64,000 nucleotides of DNA, taken from the NCBI GenBank assembly GCA_963542845.1, contig CAUTZA010000007.1, positions 1-64,000 of the forward strand, in the 5' to 3' direction. Origin of the DNA: JABCPO02 sp963542845. Its GTDB lineage: Bacteria > Bacillota > Clostridia > TANB77 > CAG-508. Both the position numbers and the translations under genes were made by a program. Under the pieces are notes generated by a model that saw nothing but the letters and a program-made list of their open reading frames with translations, was not told the origin of the DNA and made no database searches. This document shows positions 1 through 10,390 of the stretch, in pieces. Positions within the stretch are counted from its first letter, which is position 1. Each line of letters opens with the position of its first letter.

Positions 1-189
1 GTAAAAGTATTAGGAGTACAAGATATAGTGCAAAAGATATTACCAAAAGCAGGAAAAGAAAACAGTAGAATGTGGGTCTATGGAATACTAGCAGTAATAA
101 TACTAATGCCAAGTATGATATTAAGAAGAGAATACATGGAAGCTAAGAAAAGACAAAAGAATAGAATGAAGAAGAGAAATAGGAAATAA
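1..189 (+). CDS. C-terminus of an LPXTG-type cell-wall-anchored protein (partial)
   Basis: Frame 1 is open from the window edge to TAA at 187-189 (62 residues); the N-terminus lies outside. It ends like a sortase substrate: LPKAG at residues 14-18, then a hydrophobic stretch (about residues 26-41) and a strongly basic tail rich in Lys and Arg. In known LPXTG-like proteins sortase cuts inside the pentapeptide and joins the protein to peptidoglycan. The pentapeptide is a variant (Ala in the Thr place), so the sorting role is inferred. The function of the missing part is unknown. A strong hairpin follows at once. Confidence 0.6.
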   Translation, partial: VKVLGVQDIVQKILPKAGKENSRMWVYGILAVIILMPSMILRREYMEAKKRQKNRMKKRNRK

Positions 190-193
190 TTTA

Positions 194-232
194 AATAAGG
201 AGTAAGAATGTATTTTATTCTTACTCCTTATT
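194..232. terminator. Bidirectional-looking hairpin terminator
   Basis: A perfect 16-bp stem (194-209 with 217-232) closes a 7-base loop, 4 bases after the stop codon of the first CDS. There is no long T-run, only AT-rich sequence, so it may act as a terminator or RNA-stabilising hairpin. Confidence 0.7.
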
Positions 233-355
233 AGTATTATGAATTTTATGTATAAATATGTAAAAGTTTGGTAAAGATAAAGAAACTTTTATTATTTTAT
301 GATATTATTATACATATATATATTATGTATAAAAAGAGAAAGGATTTTACTTTTA

Positions 356-2125
356 ATGAGTGAAAAGAAAAGATACGGAAGAGATAAAGCTGAAAGAAAA
401 TTAGGAGAAATAATCTTTAGTAAAAATACAGTACCAGAGATAAAAGAAATACCAAAACACATACAAATAATTGTATGGACCATAATTGCTATTACATTAG
501 TATTAACATTAATTGTTAGAGGATGGACAGGGATAAAGGATACAACGAAGATAGACTCAAAAAAGATTGAGACACTAACAATTTCAATGGAAACAGATAA
601 GATAAACAAACAAAAAGGTATAGGGATAAAAATAGATGTAGAACCTAAGGATGCATACGTAGATGATCTAGAATGGAATATATCAAACAAAGATATAGCA
701 GAGATAAAAAATAATATAGCATATGGAAAAAAGATAGGAAAAACAACGATAAAACTTAATAATAAGTATATATCAAGTAATGAACTAACAGTTTCAAGTG
801 TAAATATTCTTGAAAATATTGAAGTATTAAATGATATAACCGAAATATCAGCAAGAACAAATCACACATATAATTTTAAATACTATCCAGAAGATGCTAT
901 AAACAAGGAAATAACAATAGAATCATCAAATCCAGATATAATAGAGGCTACAGATAAAAATACTATATTATCTAAAAAACAAGGAAGTTCAAAAATATCA
1001 TTTAAAGATAGTTATGGAAAAACGATTAAAGAAAGTATAATAAATGTTAAATGGAAAAGAGTGACAGCAATAGAATTAGATGAAAAGACAATAACTATAG
1101 GTAAGGGGCAAAAATATATAGCATATGCTAAAGTTACCCCAGATGATGCTACATATACAGATATAGTATGGAAAAGCGAAACACCTACTGTTGCAACAAT
1201 AGATAAGTATGGTGTTATAAAAGGGGAGGCTGTAGGAACAGCAGAAATTACAGCAAAAGTTAATGATGAAAATATAATTAAAAAACTTAATGTTGTAGTT
1301 GTAGAAGAAAAAATAAGTGGAATATCTAAATATATATCACGGAATATATCAAATATATTCAGGGCCAAATCAAAGATATGACATACTTCGGACATACTGT
1401 AACATGGGATAAGATAGAAATCTTAAAAGAAATGGAGGGATGGTACAAGATACGTACAAAAGAAGGAGATGTCGGATTTATAGAAAACAAAGAAGGCAGT
1501 GTCCTTGATGAGCTTCCAAAACTTATATCAGGAGTTTCATATATAAATGCACAAAAAGTTGGATATTCATCTGCATCTGAAATTATTTCTGCACTAATGT
1601 TATTACAATTTCAAAATAAGAAGACAACAATAACAGAAATTATAAAACATTTAAACATAGGGTCAGGAATAATAAAAAATGTAGCTACAAATATATTAAA
1701 TGGAGGAAATCCATATGAAGAATTTGTAGGAAAACCAACAAATAGCTTTGAAGATGGTACATATGGAGCATATGCCGAACCTATAGTTGAGGCAATAAAC
1801 AAGATAACAAAAAATTATGTACAAAATTCAAGTAATATGACAGAAGATGAAATATATAACAATATTAATGATTCAAAGCCAGTTATGATATGGCTTGGAG
1901 AAAAATATGAAGATAAAAAAGAAACACCGGTTGTATGGAAAGATAGACTTCGGAAATGAGTATGAAGGATTAAAAACAAAGAAAACAGTAATTGTTATAG
2001 GATATAATGACAAATATATAATAGCACATGATCCTACAGATAAAGATAATGTAAAAATATTAAAAGAAGACTTTTTCAGACAATGGGAAAATGCATATAA
2101 GCAAGCAATAACACTAAATAATTAA
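356..2125 (+). CDS. Membrane-anchored Ig-like (Big_2) / SH3 / C39-peptidase-like protein with three CGG sites
   Basis: Start chosen at 356, after an AAAGGA-type ribosome binding site; an upstream ATG at 299 has none. The repaired protein is about 588 residues: a short basic cytoplasmic part, one membrane segment (about residues 40-60), two bacterial Ig-like domains, a bacterial SH3 domain (IYSGPN...GWYKI...VGFI) and a C39-like papain-fold domain ending in IIAHDPTD. CGG sites at 1340 (after TCA), 1389 (CTT) and 1951 (CTT): the first two lie at and inside the SH3 domain, the third inside the peptidase domain. Without shifting, three fragments result. In the C39-like domain the place of the catalytic Cys reads GYSSASE, so it may not be an active protease. 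Likely an extracytoplasmic cell-wall-associated protein. Confidence 0.8.
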
Positions 2126-2143
2126 AAGAGGATTATAACAAAA

Positions 2144-3514
2144 ATGAATGAACACACGACGAATGCTATTACGCAAATAATAATAATATTAATACTAACC
2201 ACAATCAATGCTCTGTTTGCAGCAGCAGAGCTTGCAATTGTTTCATCAAAAAATACGAAAATAAAAATACTAGCAGAAAAAGGGAATAAGAATGCATTAT
2301 TATTACAAAAATTATTAAAAGAACCAACAAAATTCCTATCTTCAATACAGGTAGCAATTACATTTGCAGGGTTCTTATCAAGTGCATCAGCAGCAACAAG
2401 TCTATCTACATATATGACAGACATATTAAATATGATTAAAATACCATATGCGGCACAAACATCAGTAGTTTTAATAACAATATTACTTTCAATATTTATG
2501 CTTATCTTTGGAGAACTTATTCCTAAAAGAATAGCAATGATTAACCCAGAAAAGATAGCACTTACACTTGTTCCAATAGTAAATATTATATATATAATAT
2601 TTAAACCAATAGTAATAATATTATCTTTTAGTACAAATTTTATTCTTAAAATATTTGGTATCTCTAAAACTTTAACAGAAGCACAAGTTTCAGAAGAAGA
2701 AATTAAAGCAAATATATATATGGGAACAAAACAAGGGCTTTTAGAAGATGAAGATAGTAAGATGATAATGAGTATTTTTGATTTTGATGATGAAATAGTA
2801 TCAAAAATAATGGTACCAAGAAATGAAACATATATGATAAATATAAATGACCTGGATAAGGAAATATTAAAAGAAACTGTTTCAGTAGGATATTCTAGAA
2901 TACCTGTATATGAAGACAGGGAAGATAATGTAATAGGTATGTTATACATAAAAGACTTACTAAAATATAGTATAGAAGATACGGAATTTCCACTTGAAAA
3001 AATTAGGGAAATACTTAGAAAACCATTTATAGTACCTGAAAGTAAGAAGATAAACAAATTATTAAAAGAAATGCAAAAAACCAAAAAACATATAGCAATC
3101 GTAACAGATGAATTCGGAGGAGTTGCAGGAATAGCAACAATAGAAGATATTATAGAAGAAATAGTTGGTGATATTAATGATGAATATGATGATGAACATG
3201 ATACACCAAAATTAGATAAGAAAAACGAAAATATTTTTATGATAGACGGGAGAGGGACACTAGACCAAATAAATGATAAACTAGGATTAGAACTAACATC
3301 AGAGATAAGTGAGACAATTGGTGGACTTTTTATAGAATTATTAGGATATTTACCAGAAGAAAATGATACAAAAAGTTATAAGATTTCATATAATGAATAT
3401 ATAAATTTAACTGGATTTAATTTTACAGGAAATAGAGTAAATACTGTTCAAATAGAAATTTTAAATAAAAAGGAATCCGAAAATATCAAATCTATTGAGG
3501 ATAATAAAAATTAA
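2144..3514 (+). CDS. CorC/HlyC-family (CNNM-like) membrane protein with CBS pair
   Basis: A 456-residue protein in one frame, 18 bases after the previous gene. The order is a DUF21/CNNM membrane domain (first about 190 residues, several hydrophobic segments, with the family motif GELIPKR), a CBS pair (about 200-330, containing KIMVPR and TDEFGGVAGI) and a C-terminal CorC_HlyC domain. Family members are linked to magnesium or cobalt efflux and were first named after haemolysins; the substrate cannot be read here. Several CGG triplets occur out of frame (for example TTC GGA and GAC GGG) and the frame is not interrupted, which makes the gene a good internal control for the CGG rule. Confidence 0.88.
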   Translation: MNEHTTNAITQIIIILILTTINALFAAAELAIVSSKNTKIKILAEKGNKNALLLQKLLKEPTKFLSSIQVAITFAGFLSSASAATSLSTYMTDILNMIKIPYAAQTSVVLITILLSIFMLIFGELIPKRIAMINPEKIALTLVPIVNIIYIIFKPIVIILSFSTNFILKIFGISKTLTEAQVSEEEIKANIYMGTKQGLLEDEDSKMIMSIFDFDDEIVSKIMVPRNETYMININDLDKEILKETVSVGYSRIPVYEDREDNVIGMLYIKDLLKYSIEDTEFPLEKIREILRKPFIVPESKKINKLLKEMQKTKKHIAIVTDEFGGVAGIATIEDIIEEIVGDINDEYDDEHDTPKLDKKNENIFMIDGRGTLDQINDKLGLELTSEISETIGGLFIELLGYLPEENDTKSYKISYNEYINLTGFNFTGNRVNTVQIEILNKKESENIKSIEDNKN

Positions 3515-3582
3515 AATTAAAATTAATAAAAATAAATAATTAATAAACAATTAAATAGTATAGCTATAGTATATAATAAGAA

Positions 3583-3619
3583 GTAGGAAGGCCTAAAGAA
3601 ATGAAAAATTAGGCCCTAC
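3583..3619 (+). terminator. Hairpin terminator after the CorC/HlyC gene
   Basis: The stem GGCCTAA/TTAGGCC is extended by GTAG/CTAC across a small bulge, around an A-rich loop, 69 bases after the stop codon at 3514. Confidence 0.6.
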
Positions 3620-4460
3620 ATATAAATATACATAACTTCACAAAATGAAAGTTTTGTTCTAATTTATATATTAAAATGCTTATATCCATATATATCTATA
3701 TAATAGTACAATCCTGGTATCTTATATATACTATATAGTCTATCACATTATTATATTATATACTTCATACTTTATTTAGTTCTTATTATTTCCTATACTA
3801 TCTATATTCTATTCTATTTATATATTATTACTATACTTCTTTATTAAAATATCTCATTAAAACTAAAAATCTATTATATCTCGTAAATCGTTAATATTTT
3901 AGACATAAAAGTATATGGATAAAAAAATTAAACGCCTTAAAATCGATTCTCGTCGGTCGTTTTTTTGCCCATTTTATCAAATATTTATAAATTATATATA
4001 TATGGTATAATTTACTCATTTTATATATTTTTTACCATATATGTATATATTAATTATAATTATATACCAATTTAATACTATTCTATTTATTTCATTAAAT
4101 TAAACCAATCAAATTATACTATTAAAATATTTTAATGTCTTAAAATCGATTCTAGAGCGTCATTAAATTCATTAAATAATTATTATATAGTAATAGATTA
4201 TATTAATAAATTAGTTTAATATTTAATATTAAAATTACCATTAATAATTAATATAAATAACAATTAATAATTTTAAATTACTTTTGATTTTATAATTTTA
4301 ATTAAAGTTATAATTAAAGTTATAATTAATTTTTATATTATATACAATTATTAAATAACTATAATTAATATATTCTATATATAATTTATAATAGATAAAT
4401 TAATTAATATTAAATTAAAGATTAATATATATACTATTACTAATCATATCAATATAAGAA
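3620..4460. other. AT-rich convergent intergenic spacer
   Basis: About 840 bases between the plus-strand gene and the clpX terminator with no credible ORF or tRNA. The only distinct structure is a 15-base element (CTTAAAATCGATTCT) present twice in the same orientation at 3936-3950 and 4139-4153, each holding the palindrome AATCGATT. The first copy is followed by a short GC-richer patch and a T-run. No function can be assigned. Confidence 0.5.
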
Positions 4461-4490
4461 AAGAAATAGGATACTCCCATCCTATCTCTT
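4461..4490 (-). terminator. Terminator of the clpX operon
   Basis: A 12-bp stem (4461-4472 with 4479-4490) with a 6-base loop. The single mismatch on the plus strand becomes a G-U pair in minus-strand RNA, supporting minus-strand use. It lies 30 bases after the clpX stop. Confidence 0.75.
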
Positions 4491-4520
4491 AATTTTTTTA
4501 AAATGATTTTGCGAAGTTAC

Positions 4521-5890
4521 CTATTGGTCTTCCTCTGAAAATTCTTCATGACTTTCATCTAATATATATTCAGGTTCTCCCGTTCCTTCTATAACTTCTT
4601 TAGTTATTATACATTTACCATTTACATGTTTAGCAGATGTCTTATACACTATTTCTGTCATAATACTCTCTATTATTGATCTTAGCCCTCTTGCTCCTGT
4701 TTTTCTTTCTATTGCTTTTTTAGCTATCGCTTCTAATGACTCTTCTGTAAATTCTAAGTCTATGTTGTCATATTTAGCAAGTTTAGTGTATTGTTTAACA
4801 AGTGAGTTTTTTGGTCTTACTAAGATATCTTTTAAAGCGTCTATATCTAATTCTTCTATTGTTGTTATTAGTGGCAATCTTCCTATAAATTCTGGGATTA
4901 TACCATATCTTACAAGGTCTTCTGGTTGTACTTTTTTAAGTATATTTTGTACTTTCTTTTCTTCTTTAGAAAGTATTGTAGAATTAAATCCTATAGATTT
5001 CTTATTCATCCTATTTTCTATTATTTCTGTAAGCCCATCAAATGCACCTCCACATATAAATAGGATGTTTGTAGTGTCTATATATATAAGTTCTTGCATA
5101 GGGTGTTTTCTTCCACCTTTAGGAGGTACTCCTGCTTTTGTTCCTTCTAATATTTTAAGTAGTGCTTGTTGTACTCCTTCACCAGATACATCTCTTGTTA
5201 TAGACTTATTTTCTGATTTTCTTGCAATTTTATCTATTTCGTCTATATATATAATACCTTTTTCTGCTTTTTTAACATCAAAATCTGCAGCTTGTAATAA
5301 TCTAGAAAGTATATTTTCTACATCATCTCCAACATATCCAGCTTCTGTAAGAGTAGTTGCATCAGCTATAGCAAACGGAACTCCTAAAGTTTTAGCAAGA
5401 GTTTGAGCAAGCAATGTTTTACCGTGACCCTGTAGGTCCGAAGTAATAATATATTACTCTTTTGAATTTCTGTTTCTTTCATTTCATCACTTAGCTCGAT
5501 TTTACTATTATTTATTCTCTTATAGTGGTTATATACAGCAACAGATAATATTTTTTTAGCTTCATCTTGACCAGTCACATATTCATCAAGTTTTGCTTTT
5601 ATTTCTTGAGGTAATAATTCTCTATTCTTATTTTCTTGATTTTCATGTTCCAAATCTTGTTTTAGTTTTTGATCAATTTCTTCTTGGTTATATGTGCTAC
5701 CTGTTTCCATTATCATATTATAACAAACTTTTATACATTCATCACATATAAACGCTGAATTATTCATTCCTTGTATAATTTTATCTACTTTATCTGCCGG
5801 TCTTCCACAGAAAGAACATTTTGGTGTTCTTCTAAAACCGTGTATTTCTTCATTTTTATCTTTTTTCTTATTGTTTTCGTTATTTTTCAT
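4521..5890 (-). CDS. clpX: ATP-dependent Clp protease ATP-binding subunit ClpX, two CGG sites in the P-loop
   Basis: The repaired protein is about 455 residues (family usually 410-430). It has an N-terminal C4 zinc domain (CSFCGR...CDECIKVC), then a AAA+ domain with Walker A GPTGSGKT, Walker B IIYIDEIDKIA and the ClpX-type C-terminus (GARGLRSIIE). ClpX unfolds substrates and feeds them to ClpP in the cytoplasm. CGG sites at 5438 (after CTT) and 5422 (after TCA) encode the first Gly of the P-loop and the Gly before the catalytic Lys, so neither unshifted fragment could bind ATP. clpP starts 5 bases upstream and tig lies above it, the usual tig-clpP-clpX order. Out-of-frame CGGs (CCG GCA, CAC GGT) in the same gene are harmless. 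Confidence 0.95.
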
Positions 5891-5895
5891 TAAGT

Positions 5896-6495
5896 TTAGT
5901 GCCTCTTATCTAATATTCCATCTATAAGTCCATACTTTAATGCTTCTTCAGCAAGCATATAGTTATCTCTTTCTGTATCTTTTTCAATTGTTTCTAGATC
6001 TTGTCCTGTTTGTTCACTTAAAAGCTTGTTTAGTCTACTTCTTGTTCTTAAAATATGGTCTGCATGTATTTTAATTTCTGTTGCTTGTCCTGATAATCCA
6101 CCAGATATTAATGGTTGATGTATCATTATTTCTGAGTTTGGAGTTGCAAATCTTTTACCTTTATCTCCACATGCTAAAAGTACAGCTCCCATACTTGCTG
6201 CCATACCAACACATATTGTTGATATTGGGCATTTAATATATCTCATTGTATCTACAATTGCCATCCCATCTGTAATTGATCCTCCAGGACTATTAATGTA
6301 GAAAGATATTTCTTTATCTGGATCTTCTGATTCTAAGAATAATAATTGTGCTACAATTGAGCTTGCAGTAACATGATTTACATCTTCTGTAAGCATTATT
6401 ATTCTATCTTTTAAAAGTCTTGAATATATATCATATGACCTTTCTCCATTAGGTGTTTTGTCTATAACATATGGTATTAATGCATTTTTTTCCAT
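5896..6495 (-). CDS. clpP: ATP-dependent Clp protease proteolytic subunit ClpP
   Basis: A 199-residue intact protein of the usual length. The serine-protease triad is visible: Ser in GMAASMGAVLLACG, His in MIHQP and Asp in the DTERDN segment. It forms the two-ring proteolytic chamber used by ClpX, encoded 5 bases downstream. It lies 18 bases after tig and has no CGG site. Confidence 0.97.
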   Translation of the reverse strand: MEKNALIPYVIDKTPNGERSYDIYSRLLKDRIIMLTEDVNHVTASSIVAQLLFLESEDPDKEISFYINSPGGSITDGMAIVDTMRYIKCPISTICVGMAASMGAVLLACGDKGKRFATPNSEIMIHQPLISGGLSGQATEIKIHADHILRTRSRLNKLLSEQTGQDLETIEKDTERDNYMLAEEALKYGLIDGILDKRH

Positions 6496-6513
6496 ATTTC
6501 CTCCTTATTATCC

Positions 6514-7806
6514 TTATTTCTTATATTTTGCATTTGCAAGTATAAATTCCATTGCTTTTTTTACTTGTAGGTTTCTTGTAACTTCTCTTACAAGTGGTTC
6601 ATATTGTTTTAATTGTTCTACTGATGGTTTGTCTGAGAATTCTGCTGATTTCTTTTCTAATTCTGCATCTAATTCTTTATCTTCAACAGCAAGTTTTTCT
6701 TTGTTTGCTATTTCAACTAAAACATATTGTAATTTTGTATTTTTTTCTATTTCTTTTTCATATTCTTCATGCAATTCTTCAGGTGTTTTTCCAAGCATTT
6801 GTGCAAACATTTCCATTGATATACCTTGTCTTGCAAATCCTTCCATCATTTGGTGGAATGTGTGGTGTACTTCTTCATGTGATACTTCAACTTTTGAATC
6901 TTCTAAAACTTTATCACCTGCTTGCACTTCTAATTCTCTTTTTTGTTTAGTTTCTTTTTCAAGTTCTAAGTTTTCTTTAGTTTCTTTTTTTAGTTCTTCT
7001 AGTGTTTCATAACCTAAGTCTTTTGCAAGTTCATCATCAATATTAGGAACTATTTCTTCTTTTACTGAATTAACTTTTACTTTAAATATTGCTTCTTTTC
7101 CTGCTAATTCTTTTGCATGGTATTCTTCTGGGAATTTTACAGATATTTCTTTTTCTTCATCTTTTTTTGTTCCAACTAATTGGTCTTCAAATCCTGGTAT
7201 AAATGTGTTTGATCCTAATTTTAGGTCATATCCTTCACCTTTACCACCTGCAAATGCTACTAATTCTTCATTTTCATTTTTTGTAAATCCTTCAAAGTCT
7301 ATATTTAATATATGTCCATTTTTAGATTTTTTAGATACTTCTTCTATTCTAGCATTTTTCTTAGCTTCTTCTAATATATGTTCTTCAACTTCTTTATCTG
7401 TTACTTTAATTTCTTCTCTTTTTAATTCTATTCCCTTATATTTCCCAAGTTCAACTTTTGGTTCTAATTGATATATAACTTCTGCAGTTAAACCTTTTTC
7501 ATAGTCAACTTCTGTTACGTTAACTTTTGGTTCTAATGGTAATACGTTTTTAGATTTTTCATCATCCATAAATTTTTCTAATTCATTTACAATTACTTCT
7601 CTTGATGCATCTTCATAGAATACTTCTACTCCGTAGTATTTTACAACATATTCAAAAGGTACTTTACCTGCTCTGAATCCGTGTAATTTAAAGTGACGTT
7701 TGTTTTCGTTATATACTTTTTTTACTGCTGTTTTAAACTCTTCAGCAGTCACTGTTAAATCTAATTTTAATTCATTTTCTTTTTCTGATTTTACAATTTT
7801 ATACAT
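6514..7806 (-). CDS. tig: Trigger factor
   Basis: A 430-residue protein of family-typical length. The N-terminal ribosome-docking loop is present as GFRAGKVPFE (usually GFRKGKVP), followed by an FKBP-type prolyl isomerase domain and a long helical C-terminal chaperone domain. Trigger factor binds nascent chains at the ribosome exit tunnel. It is the first gene of tig-clpP-clpX. CGG triplets occur only out of frame (TAC GGA, CAC GGA) and the frame is intact. Confidence 0.96.
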   Translation of the reverse strand: MYKIVKSEKENELKLDLTVTAEEFKTAVKKVYNENKRHFKLHGFRAGKVPFEYVVKYYGVEVFYEDASREVIVNELEKFMDDEKSKNVLPLEPKVNVTEVDYEKGLTAEVIYQLEPKVELGKYKGIELKREEIKVTDKEVEEHILEEAKKNARIEEVSKKSKNGHILNIDFEGFTKNENEELVAFAGGKGEGYDLKLGSNTFIPGFEDQLVGTKKDEEKEISVKFPEEYHAKELAGKEAIFKVKVNSVKEEIVPNIDDELAKDLGYETLEELKKETKENLELEKETKQKRELEVQAGDKVLEDSKVEVSHEEVHHTFHQMMEGFARQGISMEMFAQMLGKTPEELHEEYEKEIEKNTKLQYVLVEIANKEKLAVEDKELDAELEKKSAEFSDKPSVEQLKQYEPLVREVTRNLQVKKAMEFILANAKYKK

Positions 7807-7906
7807 ATTTTCCTTCTTTCTTCTTTTACTTTACTTTTGCATTTTTGCATTTCTTTTTTTTGTCGTAATAAGTATTATATCTTTTTTTTTACTATATTGC
7901 AAATAC

Positions 7907-9063
7907 TTAATCTCCAAAAGATATATCTAAATTTCTTGCTACTTCTAAGAGTTCATCATCCATTTTAATTTTTTTAATATTACTTTCTTTTGTGTTTCCG
8001 TGATGCTGCTCCTATTTTTGTGTTATTTCCTACAACTTCATCTAATGTTACATATCCGAATCTTTCCATTTTTGTATGTAACAAGTATTGAATTTTTACC
8101 TTCTAAAGCATATTCCATTGCTTTTGTTCCATACATTGAAGATAATATTCTATCTTGTGCAACTGGGCTTCCTCCTCTTTGAATATATCCGAAGAGTAGT
8201 ATTTCTTGCTGGTATATTAGTAAGTTCTTCTAATCTTTTTGCAACATAATCTCCTGCTCCTCCAAGCCTTATATTATCAAGTCCTGATGAATCATTTAAT
8301 ACTGTTTTTACTATTAAATTCCCTTCTTTTTCTATTGCACCTTCTGAAACCACAACAATCATATATTTCTTATTATATTTACTTTTTTTCTTTTCTATAT
8401 GTTGTACAATCTTTTCAAAATCATATTCTATTTCAGGTATCAAGCATACATCTGCACCACCTGCTATTGCTGAATACATTGCAATCCATCCTGCATATCT
8501 TCCCATAACTTCTACAACCATTATTCTTTTATGTGATTCTCCTGTTGTATGAAGTTTATCTATTGCATCTGTTACTGTATTTACCGCTGTTAAAAATCCG
8601 GAATGTCATATCTGTGTTTGCTACATCATTATCTATAGTTTTTGGTATTCCTATAATATTTAACCCTTTTTTAGCAAAATCTCTTGCTGATTTTTGTGTC
8701 CCATCTCCTCCTAGCGCAAATATATAATCAAATCCTAGTTTTTTAACATTTTTAATACACAAATCACTTAGGTCTTCATATACAACCTTTCCATCTTTCT
8801 TTTGTACTGGAAAATTAAAAAGGTTTGTAGAGTTTGATGTTCCTATAACTGTCCCACCTCTTGACAATAACTTATCAACTCCTTGTTTAGATGTAAGTTC
8901 TACATATTCATTATTAAGTAGTCCTCTAAATCCGATCTATATATCCATATGATTTTATATTATTCTTTTCTGCTGTTTTTACTATTGCCCTTATAACAGC
9001 ATTAAGTCCTGGAGCATCTCCTCCATTTGTTAATATTGCTATTTTCTTTATCTTATTTTTCAT
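7907..9063 (-). CDS. pfkA: 6-phosphofructokinase, five CGG sites
   Basis: The repaired protein is about 383 residues. It has the N-terminal nucleotide loop (LTNGGDAPGLNA), GGDGTQKSA, catalytic PKTIDND and the MGRYAGW and GYIQRGGSP substrate motifs. It phosphorylates fructose 6-phosphate in glycolysis. The donor is ambiguous: GGDG (Gly, as in ATP enzymes) is combined with PKTIDND (Lys, as in PPi enzymes), a mix known from group III ATP-type PFKs. CGG sites at 8932 (GAT), 8598 (TTC), 8189 (CTT), 8056 (ATT) and 7998 (TCA) each restore a conserved glycine, for example TFGF and LGYIQRGGSP. pgi lies 27 bases upstream and ackA above it. Confidence 0.93.
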
Positions 9064-9090
9064 TTTTTCTTCCTTTGTACATTAATTTTT

Positions 9091-10371
9091 TTATTCTGGC
9101 TTATTTAATAATCTTCCCATATTCTTCTTATATGCTTCTACTCCTGGTTGATTAAATGCATCAACACCTAATAATCTACAATACATTGCACATGCTTTTT
9201 CAAAGAAATATATTAAAAATCCTATATTTTCTTCGTCTAATTTGCTTAGATTTAGTAATATTGATGGTACATCTCCTTCTAAATGAGCATCTAAAGCACC
9301 TTCCATTGTTTTTTTATTAATATAGTCAAGTGTCATATTTTCTAGATAATTAAGATTATCTTCGTCATTTTCTTGTGATGTCATTATTATATCTTCTTCG
9401 TTCATATCCACAACATTTATAATAGTCTCAAATATATTTCTTTTTCCTTCTTGAATATATTGTCCTATTGAATGTAGGTCTGTTGTAAATACGGCACTTG
9501 TTGAAAAGATTCCTTTGCCATTCTTCCCTTCGCTTTCATTGAATAATTGTTTTATCCATTCTAGGAATGATCTAAAGTTTTCTTCATATATACCAAATAT
9601 TTCAAGAGTTTTTCCATATTTAGAATATAATATATATCTTAAAACAGCATATATATAACAATTATTTTGCATTATATCTTCATTTAGATATTCATTCATT
9701 GCTTTTTCTGCCCCTTTAAGCATTTTTAATATATCCACCCCTGCTACTGCTATAGGGAGTAATCCTACAGGAGTAAGAACTGAGTATCTTCCTCCTATAG
9801 GATTTGGTATTATAAATGTTTCATATGCTTCTTCATCTGCAATTTCCTTCAAAGCTCCATTTGTAGAATCTGTTGTTACATAGATTCTTTTTCTTGCTTC
9901 TTCTACTCCATATTTTTCTATTAAAAACTGTCTAAATATTCTAAAAGCTATTGCAGGCTCTGTTGTTGTACCTGATTTAGATATAACATTTATAGAAAAG
10001 TCTTTATCTTCTATATGTGCAATTACTTCATTAATATATCTTGTAGACATATTATTACCTACAAATACAACTTCTGTTTTAACATCTTTTTTCTTAACAA
10101 GAGCATCAATAACTGCTTTTGCTCCTAAATATGATCCACCAATTCCAATTACTATTAGTACTTCTGAATCTTTTTGAATCTTTTCTTTTGCTTTTAATAT
10201 TCTTTCTACTTCTTCTTTATCATATTTTTCTGGTAGTAACATCCATCCTACCATCTTATCATTTCTATTTGCTTCTTTTTCTAGTTCCTTATCATAATGT
10301 ATAATCTTATCACTATATTCAATAATGCTCTGTGTTCTTAATTTAGATCTTGAGAAATCTAATTCAATCAT
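9091..10371 (-). CDS. pgi: Glucose-6-phosphate isomerase
   Basis: A 426-residue intact protein with the PGI pattern: VIGIGGSYLGAKA, VISKSGTTTEPA, the GGRYSVLTPVGLLP segment and a C-terminal QPGVEAYKKNM signature. It interconverts glucose 6-phosphate and fructose 6-phosphate, feeding the downstream pfkA. The length fits the shorter Gram-positive PGI form. It lies 19 bases after ackA and carries no CGG site and no CGG triplet on its coding strand that I could see. Confidence 0.96.
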   Translation of the reverse strand: MIELDFSRSKLRTQSIIEYSDKIIHYDKELEKEANRNDKMVGWMLLPEKYDKEEVERILKAKEKIQKDSEVLIVIGIGGSYLGAKAVIDALVKKKDVKTEVVFVGNNMSTRYINEVIAHIEDKDFSINVISKSGTTTEPAIAFRIFRQFLIEKYGVEEARKRIYVTTDSTNGALKEIADEEAYETFIIPNPIGGRYSVLTPVGLLPIAVAGVDILKMLKGAEKAMNEYLNEDIMQNNCYIYAVLRYILYSKYGKTLEIFGIYEENFRSFLEWIKQLFNESEGKNGKGIFSTSAVFTTDLHSIGQYIQEGKRNIFETIINVVDMNEEDIIMTSQENDEDNLNYLENMTLDYINKKTMEGALDAHLEGDVPSILLNLSKLDEENIGFLIYFFEKACAMYCRLLGVDAFNQPGVEAYKKNMGRLLNKPE

Positions 10372-10390
10372 CCTTGGTATCCTTTCTAAA

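Noticed and set aside
3620..4460. tRNA or rRNA genes in the long spacer
   Set aside because: No TTCGAAT-type T-loop or cloverleaf and the base composition is too AT-rich for stable RNA.
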